A stretch of 64,000 bases of DNA from Natrarchaeobius chitinivorans (GTDB lineage: Archaea; Halobacteriota; Halobacteria; Halobacteriales; Natrialbaceae): contig NZ_REGA01000020.1 in assembly GCF_003841505.1 (NCBI RefSeq), forward strand, positions 1 to 64,000, read 5' to 3'. This document shows positions 59,752 through 64,000 of this stretch, one piece after another. Position numbers and translations under genes: made by a program. The stretch's first letter is position 1; every line of letters begins with the position of its first letter. Under the pieces are notes generated by a model, which saw only the letters and a program-made list of their open reading frames with translations, searched no databases and had not been told where the DNA came from.

Positions 59752-60408
59752 ATGTACCGCGATCTGTCCCATCCGATCGAGGCGGGGATGCAAACGTACC
59801 CGGGTGATCCGCCGGTCGAGGTATCGCAGACGGCGACGGTTTCGGAGGACGGGGTCGCCGTTCGAGAGATCTGTTGTGGCAGTCACACCGGAACGCACAT
59901 CGACGCCCCGAGTCACACCGAACCCGACGGGAGAGGCCTCGAGGACCGTCCCGTATCGGAGTACGTTTTCGAGGCCCGCCTCGTAAACGTCGCGCCGTGT
60001 CGACCCCGCGAGCGGATCGGTCCGTCGGACCTGCCGGCGGATCTCGACGAATCCGCCGATCCGGTCGACCTCCTCGTGGTTCGAACCGGCTACGACGACC
60101 GCTGGAACACCGACGCATATCTCGACCACCCGTATCTGGCACCCGAAACCGCCGTTTCCCTCCGGGAGGCCGGCTGTGGCGTCGCCGCCGATACGTTGAA
60201 TCCCGATCCGACGCCAACGGCGAACGCGAGCGAGGACGAACCCGACGGCTTTCCCGTCCACCGCACGTTACTGGGCGAGGGCCTCCCCATACTCGAGAAC
60301 CTGCGGAATCTCGAGGGGTTGCCCGAACGGTTCCGCCTCTATGCGTTCCCGCTCCCGCTTCGAAACGCCGACGGCGCACCGGTCCGGGCGGTCGCCGCCC
60401 TCGAGTGA
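59752..60408 (+). CDS. cyclase-family (kynurenine formamidase-like) hydrolase
   Basis: 218 residues. The motif HTGTHIDAPSH (residues 45-55) is the zinc site of the cyclase/KynB family, and TGYDDRWNTD and VAADTLNPD are family marks. It may hydrolyse N-formylkynurenine or another amide or lactam. No tryptophan-degradation genes are next to it, so the substrate is open. A TTTAGG at about 59722 might serve as TATA box. Confidence 0.85.
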   Translation: MYRDLSHPIEAGMQTYPGDPPVEVSQTATVSEDGVAVREICCGSHTGTHIDAPSHTEPDGRGLEDRPVSEYVFEARLVNVAPCRPRERIGPSDLPADLDESADPVDLLVVRTGYDDRWNTDAYLDHPYLAPETAVSLREAGCGVAADTLNPDPTPTANASEDEPDGFPVHRTLLGEGLPILENLRNLEGLPERFRLYAFPLPLRNADGAPVRAVAALE

Positions 60409-60486
60409 CGACCGCCAGACGATTTGGTACGCGATACCGGGAGACGAATCGGTACGCGATACCGGGACGGATGTCGGCGAGACGCG

Positions 60487-61692
60487 TTATCGGTCGCGAT
60501 CGGCAGCACTCTCCTCGACCCGAACGTCCTCTTCGAAGTCGTACTCCGCGCCCGCCCCCTCCTCTAAAAAGCTGAGTTCCCGCTGGGGGAACGGGATCGT
60601 GATATCCGCCTCGTCGAAGGCGTCGTAGACGCCGCGGTTGATCTGGTCGATCGCGCGCCGTTCGACCAGCGGGTGATTGATGTAGGCTCTGAGTTCGAAC
60701 ACCAGCGCGGAGTCGCCGAACTCGACGAACAGTAGTTTCGGCGACGGCGTTTGACGGACGAGCGAACACTCATCGCAGACCTCGAGAACCAGTCGCTCGA
60801 TCGTCTCGTAGTCGCTCCCGTAGGCCGCCGTGATCGGGATGCGAAGCCGCATGTGTCGCTGTGGTGCGCTCTCGTTGACGACCTGCGTCGAGTTCAACAT
60901 CGCGTTCGGCACCGTCACGAGGAGGTTGTCCTCGGTCAACACCGTCGTACTCCGGATGCCGACGTCGGTGACTGTTCCGCGCATATCGTCTTCGATCCGG
61001 ATCACGTCGCCGATCTTGTACGTGTTGTCGACGTAGAGGGCGACCCCGCCGATCAGGTTGCCGATCGCGTCCTGTGCAGCAAAGCCGAGGACGATGCCGA
61101 GAATTCCCGCTGACGCGAGAAACGGCGTCACGGTGAAATCCCAGACCGAGATCAACAACAGCCCCGCGCCGAGGACGACGGTGATCGTCCAGAGATTGCC
61201 CAACATCGGCGCGAACTCGTACCCGTTGTCGCCATCCTGGAGGATCGCGATCCAGCGGCGGCCGATCGTGATCGACGCTCGAGCCCAGAGGACGATCACG
61301 GCCGTCGCGATGAGCGCCACGACGTTCGGCGTCGAATCGAGGAGATCCAGCACGAGCAGGCTGAGATACACCCCGAGCAGGGCGATCGTGATCGCGAAGG
61401 GCGTGTGAATTTCGGAGAACACCGCGCGGCCGACGGTCGTCTCTGCGTCCGTCCCGTCGAGATACCGGCGACTCCCCCACTGAACGAACCGGGCCAGCAA
61501 GACCGAGCAGACGAGAATGAGCCCGACGACGAGCCAGGTCCGGTCGATGGGGCCGAGTCCGCCGTCGGCAAGCGGCGTTTGTGACCACGCTGCCAGCGCG
61601 GATTGCATCCAGTGATTCGGTTCGACGGCGGGGGCCGCCTCGGCTGCGTCGGGGCCGATCCGCGACCGCGTACCGAACGGGTGTCCCGCCAT
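60487..61692 (-). CDS. MscS-type mechanosensitive channel
   Basis: 401 residues from ATG 61692 (MAGHPFGTRSRIG). Four hydrophobic spans (WLVVGLILVCSVLLARFV; FAITIALLGVYLSLLVLDLL; VVALIATAVIVLWARA; LWTITVVLGAGLLLISVW) then the pore helix ASAGILGIVLGFAAQDAIGN and the beta-domain (YKIGDVIRIED; TEDNLLVTVPNAML). It should open on membrane tension and relieve osmotic downshock. The longer reading upstream looks non-coding. Confidence 0.92.
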   Translation of the reverse strand: MAGHPFGTRSRIGPDAAEAAPAVEPNHWMQSALAAWSQTPLADGGLGPIDRTWLVVGLILVCSVLLARFVQWGSRRYLDGTDAETTVGRAVFSEIHTPFAITIALLGVYLSLLVLDLLDSTPNVVALIATAVIVLWARASITIGRRWIAILQDGDNGYEFAPMLGNLWTITVVLGAGLLLISVWDFTVTPFLASAGILGIVLGFAAQDAIGNLIGGVALYVDNTYKIGDVIRIEDDMRGTVTDVGIRSTTVLTEDNLLVTVPNAMLNSTQVVNESAPQRHMRLRIPITAAYGSDYETIERLVLEVCDECSLVRQTPSPKLLFVEFGDSALVFELRAYINHPLVERRAIDQINRGVYDAFDEADITIPFPQRELSFLEEGAGAEYDFEEDVRVEESAADRDR

Positions 61693-61852
61693 CAGCGTGG
61701 CTAACGCATAGTTAACCGAGAAGTAAATACTGATTGATTTCGGACCCCGCCGACGAGATCGGATTCGGCTGTAGTCTCGATATCGCAACGTTCACCCCGC
61801 GGCAATCCTCAGACTCACTGATGGAAGTACTGGCGGACTCGAGGGTGGATAG

Positions 61853-62749
61853 ATGACGGGTGCGACCGTCGAAGTACTCGCGCTCGCGTTACTTCCGGCG
61901 GTTCTCTGGGGGCTCACGCCGATATTCGACAAGCGCGGGATGGCCGCCGGCGGTGGTTCGGTCCAGGGGTCGCTGGTCGTCGTCCTCGTCGACTCGACGC
62001 TGTACTGGATCGCGGTCGGTGCGATCTACGGCCGATCGGCGTTTTCCGGCCTCACGCTCGAGATCCTGGCCGTCTTCGTCTTCGCGGGGTTCGTCGGCAC
62101 CGCCCTCGGCCGGATCACGATCTTCGTGGGCACCGACAGGGTGGGCGCGACTCTCACCAGCGCGATTCTCAGCAGTCGACCGCTGTTCGCTGCGTTGATG
62201 GCGCTTACCCTCCTCGGCGAGCCGCTCGGTCCGGTGACGGCCGCCGGCATTGCCATCCTCGTGGGCGGACTGTCGGTCCTGACGGCGTCGAAGGGTGGTG
62301 ACCTCGCCGGCTGGCAGCCGCGGGACCTGCTGTGGCCGATCGCCGCCGCCGTCACGTTCGCCGCCGCGAACGTCGCCCGCCGGTACGGCATGGTCGAGAC
62401 GCCGATCTCCGCACTCGAGGCGGTCACGATCAACGAGACGGCCGGGCTGGTCGCCCTCGCCGCGTACGTCTTCGCGGTCGGCGGACGTGGGGTCCTCGAC
62501 CGCCCTCGCTCGTCCTACCGGTATTTCGCCGTCAGCGGCGTTCTCACCACGTTCGCGATGCTCTCGCTGACGGCCGCACTCGGCCTCGAGGAAGGGCGGG
62601 TCGCGATCGTCGATCCGCTCGTCGCGACCGCACCCCTGTTCACGCTCGCGTTCGCCGCCGTCCTGTTGCGCGACCTCGAGCGGGTGACGAAAGGCGTCGT
62701 CCTGGGTGCGACACTGATCGTCGTCGGCGCTGCGTTGATAACGATCTGA
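61853..62749 (+). CDS. EamA/DMT-superfamily transporter
   Basis: 298 residues with ten predicted spans in two EamA repeats: LALLPAVLWGLTPIFDK at the start of the first and PIAAAVTFAAANVARRYG in the second. GTDRVGATLTSAILSSRP is the typical loop of the first repeat. Likely exports or imports a small metabolite, perhaps an amino acid. Substrate is not shown. It is followed by a short inverted repeat and serA. Confidence 0.85.
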   Translation: MTGATVEVLALALLPAVLWGLTPIFDKRGMAAGGGSVQGSLVVVLVDSTLYWIAVGAIYGRSAFSGLTLEILAVFVFAGFVGTALGRITIFVGTDRVGATLTSAILSSRPLFAALMALTLLGEPLGPVTAAGIAILVGGLSVLTASKGGDLAGWQPRDLLWPIAAAVTFAAANVARRYGMVETPISALEAVTINETAGLVALAAYVFAVGGRGVLDRPRSSYRYFAVSGVLTTFAMLSLTAALGLEEGRVAIVDPLVATAPLFTLAFAAVLLRDLERVTKGVVLGATLIVVGAALITI

Positions 62750-62776
62750 CACCATTTATCCGTCTGATAGGTGTCA
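62747..62776. promoter_or_regulatory. 7-bp inverted repeat between transporter and serA
   Basis: TGACACC (62747-62753) and GGTGTCA (62770-62776) with a 16-base loop. The left arm overlaps the transporter stop. It could terminate the upstream transcript or bind a regulator of serA; the data do not decide. Confidence 0.4.
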
Positions 62777-62836
62777 AAATTTGCCCACTCCGGGCACAAC
62801 GGAAGGGTTTACCCGCTCCGCACGAGTGACTCGCGC

Positions 62837-64000
62837 ATGAAGGTGCTGGTCACGGACCCGATCGCGGACGCGGGTCTGGACGTACTCACTGACGCCGGCT
62901 ACGACGTCGAAACAGGCTACGAACTCGAGGGCGAGGAACTCCTCGAGGCGGTTTCCGACGCGGGCGGACTGATCGTCCGCTCCGGAACCGAGGTCACCGA
63001 GGAGGTGTTCGAGGCCGCCGAGGAACTGGTCATCGTCGGCCGCGCCGGGATCGGCGTCGACAACATCGACATCGACGCGGCGACCGACCACGGCGTCATC
63101 GTCGCCAACGCACCCGAAGGAAACGTCCGCGCCGCGGCGGAACACACCGTCGCGATGGCGTTTGCGACCGCACGATCGATCCCACAGGCTCACGTCCGCC
63201 TGAAAGACGGCGAGTGGGCGAAAAGCGACTATCTCGGTGCCGAACTCGACAACAAGACGCTTGGCGTCGTCGGACTCGGACGCGTCGGCCAGGAAGTCGC
63301 GAAGAAACTCGACTCGCTGGGTATGGACATCGTCGCGTTCGACCCCTACATCTCCGAGGAGCGCGCCGAGCGTATCGGCGCGGAACTCGTCGAGTTCGAG
63401 GAGTGTCTCGCGGCCGCCGACTTCCTCACGATCCACACGCCGTTGACCCCCGAGACGGAGGGACTGATCGGCGAGGACGAACTCGACCTGCTCGAGGACG
63501 GCTACGTCGTCAACGTCGGCCGCGGCGGCATCATCGACGAGGACGCCCTCGCGGCCAAGGCCGCGGACGGGACGATCGCGGGCGCGGCACTCGACGTCTT
63601 CGCGGAGGAACCGCTGTCGGCGGACTCGCCGCTGCTCGGCCACGACGAGATCATCGTCACGCCACACCTCGGCGCGTCGACCGAGGCGGCACAGGAAAAC
63701 GTCGCGACGTCGACGGCCGAGCAGGTCGCCGCCGCACTCGCCGGCGAACCCGTCGCGAACGCGCTCAACGCCCCCTCGATCGACGAGAGCGCCTTCCCGC
63801 GCGTCGAACCGTACATCGAGATCGCCGAAACCGCCGGCAAGGTCGCCGCACAGTTGCTCGACGGTCGAATCGAACGCATCGAGGTCACCTACGAGGGCGA
63901 TATCACCGACGAGGACGTCGAGTTCGTCACCGCGAGCGCGCTGAAAGGCGTCTTCGAACCGCTCGAGTGGCAGGTCAACGCGGTCAACGCACCCCAGATC
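62837..64000 (+). CDS. serA: D-3-phosphoglycerate dehydrogenase, 3' end outside window
   Basis: The frame is open to the window end (388 codons seen). N-terminal part MKVLVTDPIADAGLDVL, then the nucleotide site GVVGLGRVGQEVAKKL (G-x-G-x-x-G) at about 143-158, and the catalytic Arg/Glu/His set in NVGRGGIIDEDAL, EEPL and TPHLGAS. A further domain starts after about 315. First step of serine synthesis from 3-phosphoglycerate. A TTTACC box at 62808-62813 is 29 bases from the ATG. Residue length beyond 388 and the ACT domain are not visible. Confidence 0.95.
   Translation, partial: MKVLVTDPIADAGLDVLTDAGYDVETGYELEGEELLEAVSDAGGLIVRSGTEVTEEVFEAAEELVIVGRAGIGVDNIDIDAATDHGVIVANAPEGNVRAAAEHTVAMAFATARSIPQAHVRLKDGEWAKSDYLGAELDNKTLGVVGLGRVGQEVAKKLDSLGMDIVAFDPYISEERAERIGAELVEFEECLAAADFLTIHTPLTPETEGLIGEDELDLLEDGYVVNVGRGGIIDEDALAAKAADGTIAGAALDVFAEEPLSADSPLLGHDEIIVTPHLGASTEAAQENVATSTAEQVAAALAGEPVANALNAPSIDESAFPRVEPYIEIAETAGKVAAQLLDGRIERIEVTYEGDITDEDVEFVTASALKGVFEPLEWQVNAVNAPQI

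Noticed and set aside
59647-60261. Extended start of serB to 60261
   Set aside because: The upstream codons are antisense to the cyclase-family gene; ATG 59646 begins right at the DxDxT motif, as in SerB.

Overview
The window is from a halophilic archaeon (class Halobacteria). The signs are a G+C-rich, GA/CG-biased codon usage, proteins loaded with Asp and Glu, TATA-like boxes about 28 nt before many start codons (leaderless genes), and families confined to haloarchaea (HalOD1, HTH_10/Bat, DUF5806, DUF7521-like, NosL/NosZ with Tat signals). Genus or species cannot be set from the sequence alone.

Layout. 1-8 kb: an IS5-type insertion sequence, then a visibly more A+T-rich stretch of regulators (Lrp/AsnC, TrmB-like, two stand-alone receivers, a HalOD1 protein, two mini zinc proteins, a PAS-GAF-HTH_10 sensor-regulator). 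8.3-19.3 kb: an integrated-element graveyard bounded by two paralogous tyrosine integrases, holding two VapBC-type pairs, a HEPN/MNT pair, two nuclease-like paralogues, a truncated mobile-element ATPase, a DUF429 gene split by a TnpB-only IS, an EEP-family nuclease and a DUF305 remnant. 19.4-33 kb: chromosomal genes (hotdog thioesterase, PAS histidine kinase, serpin lipoprotein, M23-like protein, lipoate ligase-like protein, DUF5806, thiolase, TrkA-C-like membrane proteins, HerA-like ATPase). 33.5-38 kb: coiled-coil and membrane proteins, then a tightly overlapping operon of a nucleotidyl-cyclase/methyltransferase fusion, an N-acetyltransferase and a calcineurin-like phosphoesterase. 38-39.4 kb: an HTH/PIN pair whose PIN gene is broken by an 80-bp palindrome. 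39.8-46.6 kb: a full nitrous-oxide reductase cluster (nosZ, nosB-like gene, nosD, nosF, nosY, nosL), then very small membrane and zinc proteins. 47-64 kb: a candidate structured RNA, Tat-exported protein, nicotinamide salvage genes around a pair of duplicated metalloprotease-like surface proteins, DUF7521-like operon, AMMECR1, RNase P RNA, serB, cyclase-family hydrolase, MscS channel, DMT transporter and the 5' part of serA.

How parts work together. The nos genes form one overlapping transcription unit for the last step of denitrification. serB and serA are both serine-pathway genes. The amidase-like hydrolase and nicotinate phosphoribosyltransferase can form an NAD salvage route. Three PIN-type toxin modules show three fates: one intact, one lacking its first catalytic Asp, one split by a palindrome.

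The main new observation is a family of about 80-bp palindromic elements (five copies plus remnants) that look like MITEs. Four have a 3-bp TNA target duplication, and removing one exactly, with one TCA copy, restores an open reading frame of a PIN protein. The most unusual gene set is the cyclase-methyltransferase / GNAT / phosphoesterase operon.
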